A stretch of DNA of 64,000 nt from an uncultured Pelagibacteraceae bacterium (GTDB lineage: Bacteria; Pseudomonadota; Alphaproteobacteria; Pelagibacterales; Pelagibacteraceae): the NCBI GenBank assembly GCA_902568465.1, contig CACFQR010000003.1, positions 53,172 to 117,171 of the forward strand. The letters run 5' to 3'. This document shows, in pieces, positions 19,688 through 28,918 of this stretch (position 1 is its first letter; each line of letters begins with the position of its first letter). A program made the translations under genes and the position numbers. The notes under the pieces were generated by a model. That model made no database searches and was not told the DNA's origin. It worked only from the letters and a program-made list of their open reading frames with translations.

Positions 19688-20971
19688 CTACTTTTTTAAA
19701 CTCAATTGCCGAGCTGTTAATTGGCCGACTGCTGAAAGAAGATTAAATTGGGATACTAAAAAATTTTTTTCAGAAGTTGCTAAATTTATTCTTGAATTCA
19801 ATAAGATTGTTCTAGACTGAATAACTTCTAAAGTTGTTCTGTTGCTTCCTGACTCATATTCTAAAGTAATACCTTCATTTGCAATCTCTGCAGCTCTTAC
19901 TTGGGATCTAATTGAGTCTAATACACTTTTTGAAGATTGATAAGTAGACCATGCATTAGCAACATCTGTTTCGACCGTTTTTTTGCTATCTTCTAAAAGA
20001 AGTTCTTTTTGATTTTTTAATTCTTGTGTTTTTCTTAAATTAAATAAATTTCCTCCTCCAGAAAATAGTGGCCAAGATGCTGTCGCAGTAACAGTTTGCT
20101 GAGTTCTGTCTTTCACCGTAGCACTGAAATCATCCTGTTCAGCAAGTTTATATGACAAAGTAGCAGATGGAGAAAGTTCTGAGCCAGCTATAATTACATC
20201 CATTTTGGATTGTTCATATTCTATTAAAGCAATTTGTAATTTTGGATTTTCTAAATTTGATATTTGATATGCAGAAGCTAGACTTTCTGGTAAATTTAAT
20301 TTTAGTTTTTTAATTTCCTGAACATTGTTAGGTGGACTTTTTCCAATTATCTTTTCAAAATTTGCTTTACTAGTAACTAAATCATTTTGAGCAGCTATTA
20401 GCTGTGCTTTTGCGCCAGCAAGTGAAGACTCTGACTGCGCTAGATCTGTTAAGCTAATTTCACCTTTTTCTAATCTATTTTGATCTGTTTCGACTTGTCT
20501 TTCTAACAAGTCTATATTTATTAAATTAATATTAACCTTTTTTTTACTTAATAATAAATCAGTATGGGCTTTAGCAGCTTCTAAAAGAATTTCTTGCTCC
20601 ATCTTTTTTAATTTATATTCAGCTAACTTAAAACCATAATTTTTCTTTTTAAAATTTGCAACTCCTTCAAAACCTTGAAAAATTTTTTGTTCGACGGTTA
20701 TAGAACTTTCGGAAGGTCTAAAATTAGTATCATCACCTGGGTTTGTATTTTCTTGTTCGCTTACATAACCTGAAATTGTAACACTTGGTAAAAATTCACT
20801 TACTGCTTCGCGTCTTTCTTCTTTTGAAGCTTTCATGCTTGCTCTTTCTGCATTTAGTTTTGAATTATTTAAATAAGCAGAATTTAATGAATCTAACAAA
20901 CTATCAGCTTTGGATTCATTTGCTCCAAAAAAAATAATTAAAACTATAAAAATTTTGAAAAATAATTTCAT
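19688..20971 (-). CDS. tolC: TolC-family outer-membrane efflux protein
   Basis: Outer-membrane channel that partners type I secretion or multidrug efflux pumps. The 427-residue protein has a signal peptide (hydrophobic core about 5-18, cleavage after E-S-K-A). Two homologous long helical segments follow in which L-x-L-A-Q-S-E-S and T-L-E-V-I-Q-S-R-T-I-L-L-N-S typify OEP repeats. It starts one base after the glycerate kinase stop. No cognate membrane-fusion protein lies beside it, so the partner pump is encoded elsewhere. Confidence 0.92.
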   Translation of the reverse strand: MKLFFKIFIVLIIFFGANESKADSLLDSLNSAYLNNSKLNAERASMKASKEERREAVSEFLPSVTISGYVSEQENTNPGDDTNFRPSESSITVEQKIFQGFEGVANFKKKNYGFKLAEYKLKKMEQEILLEAAKAHTDLLLSKKKVNINLINIDLLERQVETDQNRLEKGEISLTDLAQSESSLAGAKAQLIAAQNDLVTSKANFEKIIGKSPPNNVQEIKKLKLNLPESLASAYQISNLENPKLQIALIEYEQSKMDVIIAGSELSPSATLSYKLAEQDDFSATVKDRTQQTVTATASWPLFSGGGNLFNLRKTQELKNQKELLLEDSKKTVETDVANAWSTYQSSKSVLDSIRSQVRAAEIANEGITLEYESGSNRTTLEVIQSRTILLNSRINLATSEKNFLVSQFNLLSAVGQLTARQLSLKK

Positions 20972-20972
20972 T

Positions 20973-21893
20973 TTATTTAAACAAAAGTTTTCTTAATTCA
21001 TGATTTTTTTTTAATATCATAACCACTGATGCAGATTTACTTAAATCTTTAATCATTTGCAAAGTAATTCTTTCATAAAACATTATAAATCGTTTTATTT
21101 CATTGTATGACATTATTTTTTTATTTAAATGCGACTTTTTTTTCAATTTTTTTTCTTGTAATAGCCTCCATTTAAACACCATATTAAAGTTTGGCACTTT
21201 CATAAAAATAAAATGATCAATTTGTTCAAAAACTTTCTTGTATTCATTTTTTAGTTTAGTGTTTACATATTTTCTCCATATCATTTTTTTGTCTTCTGTC
21301 TTTTCAAGGATATTTATTGCCTTCTTTATCAAAGAATTTGATTGAGGCTTAGCTCCTATACACCATCCTTCTAATATTATTATTTCTGGCTTTTTTTCAA
21401 TATTATACCAATTATTCCTTTTTAATCTATCATCTTCAGCTTTTCCAAATTTTGGTAATTTAATTTTTCTGAAATTTTTTTTTTTTGCTAAATTTAAAAA
21501 TTTTTTTAGTAAATTGATATCATGTGTTCCTGGTACTCCTCTTGTTTTAAATAAGGGATGGATATTATATGACATTTTATTTCGATCTTTTAAAGTTTTA
21601 TAAAAATCATCTATTGAAATAACACATGTTTTTCTTTTAAAAAATTTTTTTAGAATAATTTCTAAAATTTTTGTAACTGTTGTTTTTCCTGTGCCTTGAC
21701 CTCCAGAAAAACCTAAAATTAAAGGTTTGCCTTTCTTTTTGCATTTTTCTTCTATCCAGAATGAAATAGGTATATAAACTTTTTTTAGACTTTTCAATTT
21801 TGTTGCTTTAGATTTATTAAAAATTTTCTCTTTATTTAAAAATTTCAAATAATCTTTCTTTACCTTAAGAAAGCATTCATTATTTAATTGCAT
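20973..21893 (-). CDS. D-glycerate 3-kinase (GLYK class)
   Basis: P-loop kinase of the plant/fungal-type glycerate kinase family, phosphorylating D-glycerate to 3-phosphoglycerate and so linking glycolate/serine breakdown to central carbon metabolism. Evidence: Walker A G-G-Q-G-T-G-K-T-T at 64-72, S-I-D-D-F-Y near residue 107, H-P-L-F-K-T-R-G-V-P-G-T-H-D, and L-E-G-W-C-I-G, all family signatures in the expected order over 306 residues. It differs from the bacterial GlxK/TtuD types. Substrate is assigned by family. Confidence 0.82.
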   Translation of the reverse strand: MQLNNECFLKVKKDYLKFLNKEKIFNKSKATKLKSLKKVYIPISFWIEEKCKKKGKPLILGFSGGQGTGKTTVTKILEIILKKFFKRKTCVISIDDFYKTLKDRNKMSYNIHPLFKTRGVPGTHDINLLKKFLNLAKKKNFRKIKLPKFGKAEDDRLKRNNWYNIEKKPEIIILEGWCIGAKPQSNSLIKKAINILEKTEDKKMIWRKYVNTKLKNEYKKVFEQIDHFIFMKVPNFNMVFKWRLLQEKKLKKKSHLNKKIMSYNEIKRFIMFYERITLQMIKDLSKSASVVMILKKNHELRKLLFK

Positions 21894-21897
21894 TAAG

Positions 21898-22272
21898 TTA
21901 ATTTTTTTTTTGATCTAATGGATGATTTTCACCATCATTAACCTTGATATTTTCTAGTTCAAAAGGTTTTACTCCTTCAATACACGCTATATTTAGCATA
22001 TAGACTTTATCATGATTACTTCTAGGGTTTGAATGAGTATAAATTCCACATTTTGAACAAAAATAATGCTCAGCAACTTTTGTGTGATACTGATAAAGTG
22101 TCAAAAGATCTTGTCCCTTGATAATTTTAAAATTTTCTGGAATTACTGGTGTCATTATATAGCCTCTTCTTTTGCAAAGAGAACAGTTACATCTCATAAG
22201 TTTTTCAAATCCCGTATCAGGTAACCTCACCTGAATTTCTACACCTTCACAATGACAAGTTAGTTTTTTCAT
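21898..22272 (-). CDS. GFA/CENP-V domain zinc protein
   Basis: 124-residue member of the GFA family (first named for a glutathione-dependent formaldehyde-activating enzyme, though many members have unknown substrates). The metal-binding pattern is complete: Cys6 and Cys8 (C-H-C), Cys28-Cys30-Cys33 (C-N-C-S-L-C), Cys72 and Cys75 (F-C-S-K-C-G-I). It sits four bases ahead of glycerate kinase and is probably co-transcribed. It is divergent from umuD. No specific reaction can be assigned. Confidence 0.82.
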   Translation of the reverse strand: MKKLTCHCEGVEIQVRLPDTGFEKLMRCNCSLCKRRGYIMTPVIPENFKIIKGQDLLTLYQYHTKVAEHYFCSKCGIYTHSNPRSNHDKVYMLNIACIEGVKPFELENIKVNDGENHPLDQKKN

Positions 22273-22452
22273 TTTTTTAATTTAATTTTTTTAGCATGAT
22301 TTTGATATTGTATTAATAGTTATCCACATCATAGCCAGATCTAGTTTAAATGTTCATGTTTTGATTCACTTTAGATTCTTTTTTGGACTCAAAATACAAC
22401 TTATTAGATGCTTTTCTGCATATTGCTATAAATCAATTATTATTATAAATTA

Positions 22453-22467
22453 GAACAAAAGAAGAAC
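22453..22467 (+). promoter_or_regulatory. LexA-type SOS box upstream of umuD
   Basis: A perfect GAAC-N7-GAAC direct repeat (22453-22456 and 22464-22467), the alphaproteobacterial LexA operator. It lies three bases upstream of the umuD ATG, and just downstream of a possible promoter TTGCTA (22423-22428) and TATAAA (22444-22449), so a bound repressor would cover the transcription start. The purine-rich right half may double as ribosome binding site. The gene identity (umuDC) fits SOS control. Confidence 0.8.
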
Positions 22468-22470
22468 ATT

Positions 22471-22866
22471 ATGAAATTATTATTACCATTTCATTTGAAT
22501 AAAGTTGGAGCTGGCTTCCCTTCTCCGGCTACAGACTATGTAGAAGACGATATTGATTTAAATACTCATTTAATAAAAAACATACCTTCTACTTTTCTTA
22601 TTAGAGTTCAGGGAAAATCTATGAACAGTGTGGGAATACACGATGGTGATCTTTTGGTAGTAGATAGAAGTTTGAATCCAAAAAACTTTTCAACTGTAGT
22701 TGCCAACATTAATGAAGAATTGGTTGTAAAGACTTTTATAAAACAAAAAGATCAATCTTTTTTAACTTCTGGATCAAAAAAATTGAAAGATAAAATTTTT
22801 CTAACCGAAAATCCTGAAATTTTTATCTGGGGTGTCGTAACTTACGTAATTCATGATTTACAGTAA
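22471..22866 (+). CDS. umuD: UmuD, S24-family self-cleaving subunit of DNA polymerase V
   Basis: RecA filaments stimulate its self-cleavage, and the trimmed dimer joins UmuC to form the translesion polymerase. The 131-residue protein lacks a DNA-binding domain. It has the Ala14-Gly15 cleavage site (G-A-G-F-P-S-P-A) and the catalytic dyad Ser50 (V-Q-G-K-S-M) and Lys87 (E-E-L-V-V-K-T-F). It overlaps umuC by 14 bases, indicating coupled translation. Confidence 0.95.
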   Translation: MKLLLPFHLNKVGAGFPSPATDYVEDDIDLNTHLIKNIPSTFLIRVQGKSMNSVGIHDGDLLVVDRSLNPKNFSTVVANINEELVVKTFIKQKDQSFLTSGSKKLKDKIFLTENPEIFIWGVVTYVIHDLQ

Positions 22867-24130
22867 AAATAAAATAGCTTTGGTAGATTGTAACTCTTTC
22901 TATGTTTCTTGTGAAAGATTGTTTAATCCTTCTATAATTAAAAAACCAGTAGTCGTATTGTCAAATAACGATGGTTGCGTGATATCACGATCAACAGAAG
23001 CTAAACTCCTGGGTATTAAAATGGGAGAACCTTATTTTAAAGTAGAAAAAATAGTAAAAAAAAATGATATAAAAGTTTTTTCATCAAATTATTCACTTTA
23101 TGGAGATATATCAAGAAGGGTTATGAAAACCTTAAAACAGTTCTCTCCACAAATAGAAATTTATTCTATAGATGAAGCATTTTTAAACTTATCTTCGATT
23201 AAAGATGATGATTTGCTTGAATTTGGTAATCAAATTAGAAAAATTGTTTTGAAGTGGACAGGTATACCTACGAGTATCGGTATTGCTTCAACAAAAACTT
23301 TGAGCAAGGCTGCAAACCATATCGCAAAAAAAGAGAAGTCTGGAGTTATAAATTTAATAAATTCAAAAGAAATAGATAAAATCCTTGAAAAAATAAAAAT
23401 AAATGATGTTTGGGGAGTGGGGCGACAACTAACTAAATTTTACATAAAAAATAAAATTAATACAGCTTATCAACTTAAAAATATGTCTAATAACTGGATA
23501 AAAAAAAATACTAATGTCTTTGGATCTCGTACAGCAATGGAACTGAAAGGGGTATCTTGCATTTCTTTAGAAGTGCATCAAGAAAAAAGAAAAAACTGTT
23601 GTGTTTCAAGATCATTTGGAAATAAAGTTACAAGGTTAGAAGAGCTTAAAGAAGCTATAACAACACATTGTCTTAATGCTGCGGAAAAAATTAGAATTGA
23701 TGGTCAAACAACAAAAAAAATAACTGTCTTCATAAGAACAAGTCCTTTTCAAAAAGATCGAAACTACTATGCTAATGCAAAAGATGTAGATTTGCCTTTT
23801 GAAACCAATGATAGTATTGAATTAGTAAAACAAGCTTTGATTGTACTGAAGTGTATTTATAAAAATGGATACCGATATCAAAAAGCTGGTATAATTCTTT
23901 CTGGTCTAAAAGATATAAATATTTATAAAAAAAATTTATTTTCAACAATCTCTAATGAAGAAAAAAGAGGAAAATTAATGAAAGCAATTGATTACACAAA
24001 TATTAAGTATGGGAGAAACGCTCTCAGTATTGCTCAAGCTGGTTTAAAAAAAAAGTGGAATATCAAAAGGCAACACTCTTCTAAAATTGACACAGCTTGT
24101 TTTGAATTATTGCCTGCTGTCAGAGCTTGA
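22853..24130 (+). CDS. umuC: UmuC, Y-family catalytic subunit of DNA polymerase V
   Basis: Error-prone translesion polymerase. The 425-residue protein has the Y-family palm motifs: Asp12 in [12 protein letters not shown], steric-gate region F-Y, Y-S-I-D-E-A-F (Asp107, Glu108), and a helix-hairpin-helix segment around I-N-D-V-W-G-V-G. A little-finger domain and the UmuC-specific C-terminal region follow. Its end overlaps the convergent glycosyltransferase gene by 24 bases. No second Y-family gene is in the window. Confidence 0.96.
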   Translation: MIYSKNKIALVDCNSFYVSCERLFNPSIIKKPVVVLSNNDGCVISRSTEAKLLGIKMGEPYFKVEKIVKKNDIKVFSSNYSLYGDISRRVMKTLKQFSPQIEIYSIDEAFLNLSSIKDDDLLEFGNQIRKIVLKWTGIPTSIGIASTKTLSKAANHIAKKEKSGVINLINSKEIDKILEKIKINDVWGVGRQLTKFYIKNKINTAYQLKNMSNNWIKKNTNVFGSRTAMELKGVSCISLEVHQEKRKNCCVSRSFGNKVTRLEELKEAITTHCLNAAEKIRIDGQTTKKITVFIRTSPFQKDRNYYANAKDVDLPFETNDSIELVKQALIVLKCIYKNGYRYQKAGIILSGLKDINIYKKNLFSTISNEEKRGKLMKAIDYTNIKYGRNALSIAQAGLKKKWNIKRQHSSKIDTACFELLPAVRA

Positions 24131-24997
24131 TAAAATATCAATATTTGCCACATTATCCAAAGATTTATTAAACCCATCTATGTTTGAACGCATTGATATC
24201 TTTAAAATAATAAACACAAATACAAATAAAAATAAAACAGGAATAAGAGTAAGAAAAGAAATGTTGTTATATATTAAAAACAAATAAAAGATTAAGTAAA
24301 CAGTCGCTCGTAAAATAACTAAATTTCTAAACACAGAAATAATAGCAAAAGAATGAAAAACTAGAGCAAGAAAATTCATTTTTGATGGAAAAACATATCT
24401 ACGACCTCTTATAGAAAGAATTGAAGTTCGGTTATCAATAGTTTTTACAACTGAGCTAGAGTAAGAGTTCCATAAATCGGGGGCTTGTATTAATTTTTCT
24501 ACATGTTTCCTTGGTAGACAAGTAAAATTGCCAAATTTAATAAGTTTTCCAGTAAATACGAAAGTTAAAATTTTATGCACCTCATATAAGATTTTAAAAA
24601 TAAGACCCTCCGACCTTTTAAAGCGATTTCCTGTTATAGTTTTATCAGGATTTTCTTGAGATTTTTTAAGGAAATCATTTAATTCCTCTGGCCTATCCTC
24701 TCCATCAGAATCCATGATGATCACATGATCAAAATTTTCATTTTCATAAATATATTTTAATCCAGCAGCAATACATCTTTGATGCACTCTATTTTCTTTC
24801 ATATTCAAAATTTTAATAGATTTTATTTTTTCAAAATCTAATTTCATTCCAGAGACTTTTTCTGTAGATGCATCATTAACTATCACTACAGAAACTTCTG
24901 CGTTCCATTTATTTATTTGTACATCAATTTCTTTCAGCAGTCTTGATGCTGATTTCCAATCATTATATAGAGGCATCAATATTAAAAAATTTTTCAT
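24107..24997 (-). CDS. membrane glycosyltransferase family 2 (dolichyl/undecaprenyl-phosphate sugar synthase-like)
   Basis: 296 residues. The GT-A domain has V-V-I-V-N-D-A-S-T near residue 40 and an [12 protein letters not shown] metal/nucleotide motif near residue 97. Two C-terminal hydrophobic helices follow (about 195-265). This architecture matches enzymes that load a sugar onto a polyprenyl phosphate. It overlaps by four bases the upstream GT39-like gene, which would use such a lipid-linked sugar, so the two probably modify a surface lipid or glycan. The exact sugar is unknown. Confidence 0.75.
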   Translation of the reverse strand: MKNFLILMPLYNDWKSASRLLKEIDVQINKWNAEVSVVIVNDASTEKVSGMKLDFEKIKSIKILNMKENRVHQRCIAAGLKYIYENENFDHVIIMDSDGEDRPEELNDFLKKSQENPDKTITGNRFKRSEGLIFKILYEVHKILTFVFTGKLIKFGNFTCLPRKHVEKLIQAPDLWNSYSSSVVKTIDNRTSILSIRGRRYVFPSKMNFLALVFHSFAIISVFRNLVILRATVYLIFYLFLIYNNISFLTLIPVLFLFVFVFIILKISMRSNIDGFNKSLDNVANIDILSSSDSRQ

Positions 24998-26376
24998 TTC
25001 TTTTTACCTATCATACAAACACCTTGCTTTTCTACTTCGGCAAAAATTCCACTACAAATTTCTTGTAAAATATTAGTATTTCCAATTAAAATAAATCCCC
25101 CATCAATATTTTTAGAACTTACTTCGCTTTTATTTTCTAAAATATTATCCCATTTGGGTCTGTCGCTAAGATGATAAGATAAATTACCTCCATGCCACTC
25201 ATCTCCCCCTACCAATACAATTTTATTTATAAAGTTCTTTTCCCATATTTTTTCAACTCCTTTTGCGATTTTTTTTCCAGGGTAGTCAGTTCTTTTATTT
25301 GTTTCTGTCACTGAAATATAAAAATATGCTAAAGGTGAAAATATAAATAATACTAGAAATATTGAAAATGAATACTTAATTTTTTTTAAAGAAATTTGGT
25401 TTTGAAAAACATAAATAACCAAAACGCCAAAAAATAGATAAAAGGGAGTCATCCACATTGTTCTAATTTTTGCTCCCATTAACATAGAAGTTAAAAAAAC
25501 TAAAAGTATAGGAATTAAATTAATAACTAACAAAAATGTTAGCTTCTTATCTTTAAAATTAAGTTTATATTTAATTTTATTAATTAAAAATAAAAGCATA
25601 ATAAAAAAAGGAATCAATATACCTATTTGCTTCCCAATAAATATTAATGGTTGTGTGAGATGACTTAAAAAAAAATTTTCATCCACGCTGGTTCTATGAA
25701 GACCATAGGTAATTGTTGTATAATTATTTTCTGTTAACCAAATTATATGTGGGATCAAAATTAATAAAAAAGTAAACAATGAAACAAAACATTGAAAATT
25801 AATTTTTTTCTTAATTATTAAATAAATAATAAATATATCTAGTGCAAACAACAAATAGATGAATAAGTATTTTGACAAAAAACCTAAAGCTGCAAATATA
25901 CCAAATAATAACCAATCTGATGTTTTGTTGTATTTAATTCCTCTCCAGCTATATAAAACTGTAAGAGCCCAAAAAGGAAGCTGACAAACATTAACGTTAA
26001 ATTCAGGGGTAGTGAAATTATAAAAATAAATTCCTTCTAATAATAAAACTGAAATGAGACTATGCTTCGGATCACTTAAAAAATCTTGAGAAAATTTAAA
26101 GATGATGAAAAAAGATGAAGCAACAAATATTTGACTTAAAAAATAATATGCCCAATCTTGATTGCCAAAAATCTGATAAAAAATCTCAACTGCAAATGCA
26201 CTTAATGGTGGATGTTTATTGAACCCCCACGCTAAATCGCTTCCCCACGCAAGAGCCTCAATGGTATCTAAAGGAAGATTTGAATTCGATAAGCTTGGAA
26301 TTAATGTCCAAATAAAAATATGTGAAAATAAAAAAACTGCTAAATATTTATTAATTTTATTTTTATTGATTTGCAT
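24994..26376 (-). CDS. ArnT/PMT-type glycosyltransferase (GT39-like)
   Basis: 460-residue polytopic membrane protein with about 11-12 hydrophobic helices. It has the acidic first-loop motif (D-T-I-E-A) and the K-H-P-P-L signature shared by ArnT-like lipid A and PMT glycosyltransferases. The short C-terminal periplasmic part contains G-G-D-E-W-H. Expected role: transfer of a sugar from a polyprenyl-phosphate donor, made by the adjacent GT2, to an envelope acceptor. Acceptor and sugar are not determinable from sequence. Confidence 0.75.
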   Translation of the reverse strand: MQINKNKINKYLAVFLFSHIFIWTLIPSLSNSNLPLDTIEALAWGSDLAWGFNKHPPLSAFAVEIFYQIFGNQDWAYYFLSQIFVASSFFIIFKFSQDFLSDPKHSLISVLLLEGIYFYNFTTPEFNVNVCQLPFWALTVLYSWRGIKYNKTSDWLLFGIFAALGFLSKYLFIYLLFALDIFIIYLIIKKKINFQCFVSLFTFLLILIPHIIWLTENNYTTITYGLHRTSVDENFFLSHLTQPLIFIGKQIGILIPFFIMLLFLINKIKYKLNFKDKKLTFLLVINLIPILLVFLTSMLMGAKIRTMWMTPFYLFFGVLVIYVFQNQISLKKIKYSFSIFLVLFIFSPLAYFYISVTETNKRTDYPGKKIAKGVEKIWEKNFINKIVLVGGDEWHGGNLSYHLSDRPKWDNILENKSEVSSKNIDGGFILIGNTNILQEICSGIFAEVEKQGVCMIGKKK

Positions 26377-26405
26377 TATCTAGAATTTATACAAGTTTAG
26401 GTCCC

Positions 26406-26433
26406 TTGACACCCAGAAAAACGTGAATATACT
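26406..26433 (+). promoter_or_regulatory. sigma-70 promoter of dksA
   Basis: A perfect -35 TTGACA (26406-26411), 16-base spacer and -10 TATACT (26428-26433) predict a start near 26440, giving a leader of about 24 bases before the dksA ATG at 26464. This is the clearest consensus promoter noticed in the window. Confidence 0.75.
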
Positions 26434-26463
26434 CACCGACCTTAAACATTTTATATATATCAT

Positions 26464-26871
26464 ATGGTAAAAAAATATATTCCAACTGAAAAAGAAAAAT
26501 ACATGTGTCAGAAGCAAAAGACATATTTCAAAAAAAGACTAATTGAGTGGAAAAACGAGATTTTACAAGCAAATACCAAAAATATGTATATGAATGATGT
26601 TGATCATGAAATTTCCTCTCCTGACATAATTGATCAAGCAACATCGCAGACTGAGAAAAATGTTGAAATGCGTACACTTAATAGAAAAAGAAAACTTTTA
26701 AATAAAATTGAGAGTGCTATTAAAAGAATACAAGATAACACATACGGATATTGTGAAGAGACTGGTGAACCGATTGGAATAAAAAGATTAATAGCGAGAC
26801 CTATTGCAACGCTATCAATAGAAGCTCAAGAAAAACACGAAAAAAACGAAAAAATATTTGCTGATATTTAA
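26464..26871 (+). CDS. dksA: DksA-family RNA polymerase-binding regulator, single-cysteine type
   Basis: Binds the RNA polymerase secondary channel and, with ppGpp, resets transcription in starvation. 135 residues: coiled-coil domain with the tip motif D54-x2-D57-x-A59 needed for activity, then the globular domain. Of the four zinc-binding cysteines of E. coli DksA only Cys97 is kept; the others are Thr100, Ser118 and Ala121 (G-Y-C-E-E-T-G-E-P-I-G and L-S-I-E-A-Q). Loss of the zinc site with retention of the fold is a feature of the alphaproteobacterial branch. It overlaps the convergent GST gene by four bases. Confidence 0.92.
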   Translation: MVKKYIPTEKEKYMCQKQKTYFKKRLIEWKNEILQANTKNMYMNDVDHEISSPDIIDQATSQTEKNVEMRTLNRKRKLLNKIESAIKRIQDNTYGYCEETGEPIGIKRLIARPIATLSIEAQEKHEKNEKIFADI

Positions 26872-27494
26872 ACCTTTGGAATAATCTCTCCTTTTTTTAG
26901 ACAATCATATCCTCTTATCACAGCATCTCTTTCAGAAATTTTTGCATACCATTTACTTAAATTTTTAAATTTTTTTAGCCCTACATCATGCCACTCATGT
27001 CTGGCTATCCAAGGAAATGTTGCTATATCAGCTATGGAATATTCCTTTCCAGCTAAAAAATTTGACGCAGATAAATGTTCGTCCAAATCCTTGTAAATTC
27101 TTTTGGCAATATTAAAATATCTTTCTTCACCGAACTTACTTTTCCCTGGATTATAATGATGAAATTGATGGTGTTGTCCCAACAAGGGACCAATATCACC
27201 CATTTGTGCCATCAACCATTGATTAATTAAATTTCTATTATTGGAATCATAAAATTTACCACTTTGTTCAGCTAAATAAATTAAAATAGCCCCCGATTGA
27301 AAAAAACTAATTTTATTTTTGTGATCAGTTATTGCTGGTATTTTGCTAAAGGGACTTATTTTTCTAAACTCGGGATTAAATTGATCACCTTTAGAGAGAT
27401 TTATTTCTGTTATTTTGTAATCAAATTTAATCTCTTCAAGCATAATAGATATTTTTCTTCCATTTGGAGTGTTTGCATAAAATAATTCAATCAC
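26868..27494 (-). CDS. glutathione S-transferase family protein (Nu-class-like)
   Basis: 208 residues with an N-terminal thioredoxin-like domain and a helical C-terminal domain. The T-P-N-G-R-K-I motif at residues 9-15 replaces a catalytic Tyr/Ser/Cys and is typical of Nu-class enzymes (YfcG/YghU type) that act as glutathione-dependent disulfide reductases. I-P-A-I-T-D and Q-S-G-A-I-L-I-Y-L-A mark the glutathione site, and S-I-A-D-I-A-T-F-P the C-domain. It starts eight bases inside the 3' end of the reductase gene. Confidence 0.85.
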   Translation of the reverse strand: MIELFYANTPNGRKISIMLEEIKFDYKITEINLSKGDQFNPEFRKISPFSKIPAITDHKNKISFFQSGAILIYLAEQSGKFYDSNNRNLINQWLMAQMGDIGPLLGQHHQFHHYNPGKSKFGEERYFNIAKRIYKDLDEHLSASNFLAGKEYSIADIATFPWIARHEWHDVGLKKFKNLSKWYAKISERDAVIRGYDCLKKGEIIPKV

Positions 27495-28509
27495 TCTTTT
27501 TAACTCCTAATCTATCCTGCACATTTTTGGAAGTTGTAGTAAACTCAAATCTATATTTTTCATTTGGTCTAGCTAATTTAAAACAAGCTCTTGCTGCAAG
27601 AGCTCCTTCATGAAAACCTGATAATATTAATTTTAATTTTCCAGGATACGAACAAATATCTCCTATAGCAAAAATTCCTTCTTTGTTTGTTTGAAAATTT
27701 TCTGTATTTACTGGTATTGTTTTTTTATCTAAATTTAAACCCCATTCAGCTATTGGTCCTAATTTCATAATTAGACCAAAAAATCCTAGAATACAGTCAG
27801 TTTCAATCTTTTCGTTTTTTCCATCTTCACTTTTAATTGATATTGATTTTATTTTATCGTCACCCTCGATTGAATTAATTTGATAAGGTGTTTTTATTTT
27901 TAGCTTACCTTCTTTTTCAAGTTTTCTTGCAATTTCTTCTGTATGTTTTGCTCCTCTAAATTCATTTCTTCTGTGAATTAGTGTAACCGTAGATAATTTA
28001 GATAAATCAATTGCCCAATCTAAAGCCGAATCACCTCCACCAAATATACAAATTTTTTTATCTTTAAAATAATTTTTATCTTTTATTGAGTAGAAGATGC
28101 CTCTGTTGTCAAATTTTTCAGCATCTTTAATTGAAAATTTTCTTGGTTCAAAAGATCCAACGCCTCCTGCAATAATTATATTAGGAGCAATAAATATTTT
28201 TTTTTTGTTTGTTGTTACTTTCCAGTTGTTTTTATCTTTAATAACTTCTTCGACTCTTTCACCTAGATGAAAATTTGTTTTAAATGGTTTAATTTGGTCT
28301 AATAAATTTTGTGTTAAACTCTCGCCAGTACATTCTGGGACTGCAGGAATATCATAAATAGGTTTATCTGGATAAAGTTCAATACATTGCCCTCCGATTT
28401 TATCTAAATTGTCTACTACTTCTGCTTTTAATCCGATGATACCAAGCTGATGAACTGCAAAAATACCTACAGGCCCAGCTCCAATTATTAGAACATCTGT
28501 TTTAATCAT
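27487..28509 (-). CDS. ferredoxin-NADP reductase, thioredoxin-reductase-like (YumC type)
   Basis: FAD enzyme moving electrons between NADPH and ferredoxin. 340 residues: FAD site G-A-G-P-V-G-I-F at the N-terminus, D-K-I-G-G-Q-C-I-E-L-Y-P-D-K-P-I-Y-D typical of the YumC group, NADP site G-G-G-D-S-A-L-D-W-A (about 151-160), and A-I-G-D-I-C near the C-terminus. There is no redox C-x2-C, which separates it from true thioredoxin reductase. A [2Fe-2S] ferredoxin gene lies seven bases upstream and is the likely partner. Confidence 0.9.
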   Translation of the reverse strand: MIKTDVLIIGAGPVGIFAVHQLGIIGLKAEVVDNLDKIGGQCIELYPDKPIYDIPAVPECTGESLTQNLLDQIKPFKTNFHLGERVEEVIKDKNNWKVTTNKKKIFIAPNIIIAGGVGSFEPRKFSIKDAEKFDNRGIFYSIKDKNYFKDKKICIFGGGDSALDWAIDLSKLSTVTLIHRRNEFRGAKHTEEIARKLEKEGKLKIKTPYQINSIEGDDKIKSISIKSEDGKNEKIETDCILGFFGLIMKLGPIAEWGLNLDKKTIPVNTENFQTNKEGIFAIGDICSYPGKLKLILSGFHEGALAARACFKLARPNEKYRFEFTTTSKNVQDRLGVKKSD

Positions 28510-28516
28510 AATTTAA

Positions 28517-28849
<333 letters not shown>

Positions 28850-28918
28850 TTAGATATACACTAAATAAGATAATGCAATAGATAAAATCTTATGTTTAAA
28901 TAGTTTTTAAATTTATCT

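Noticed and set aside
22320..22328. DnaA-box-like TTATCCACA upstream of umuD
   Set aside because: A single 9-mer in A/T-rich DNA is expected several times in a window this size. There is no cluster of boxes and no origin-type neighbourhood.
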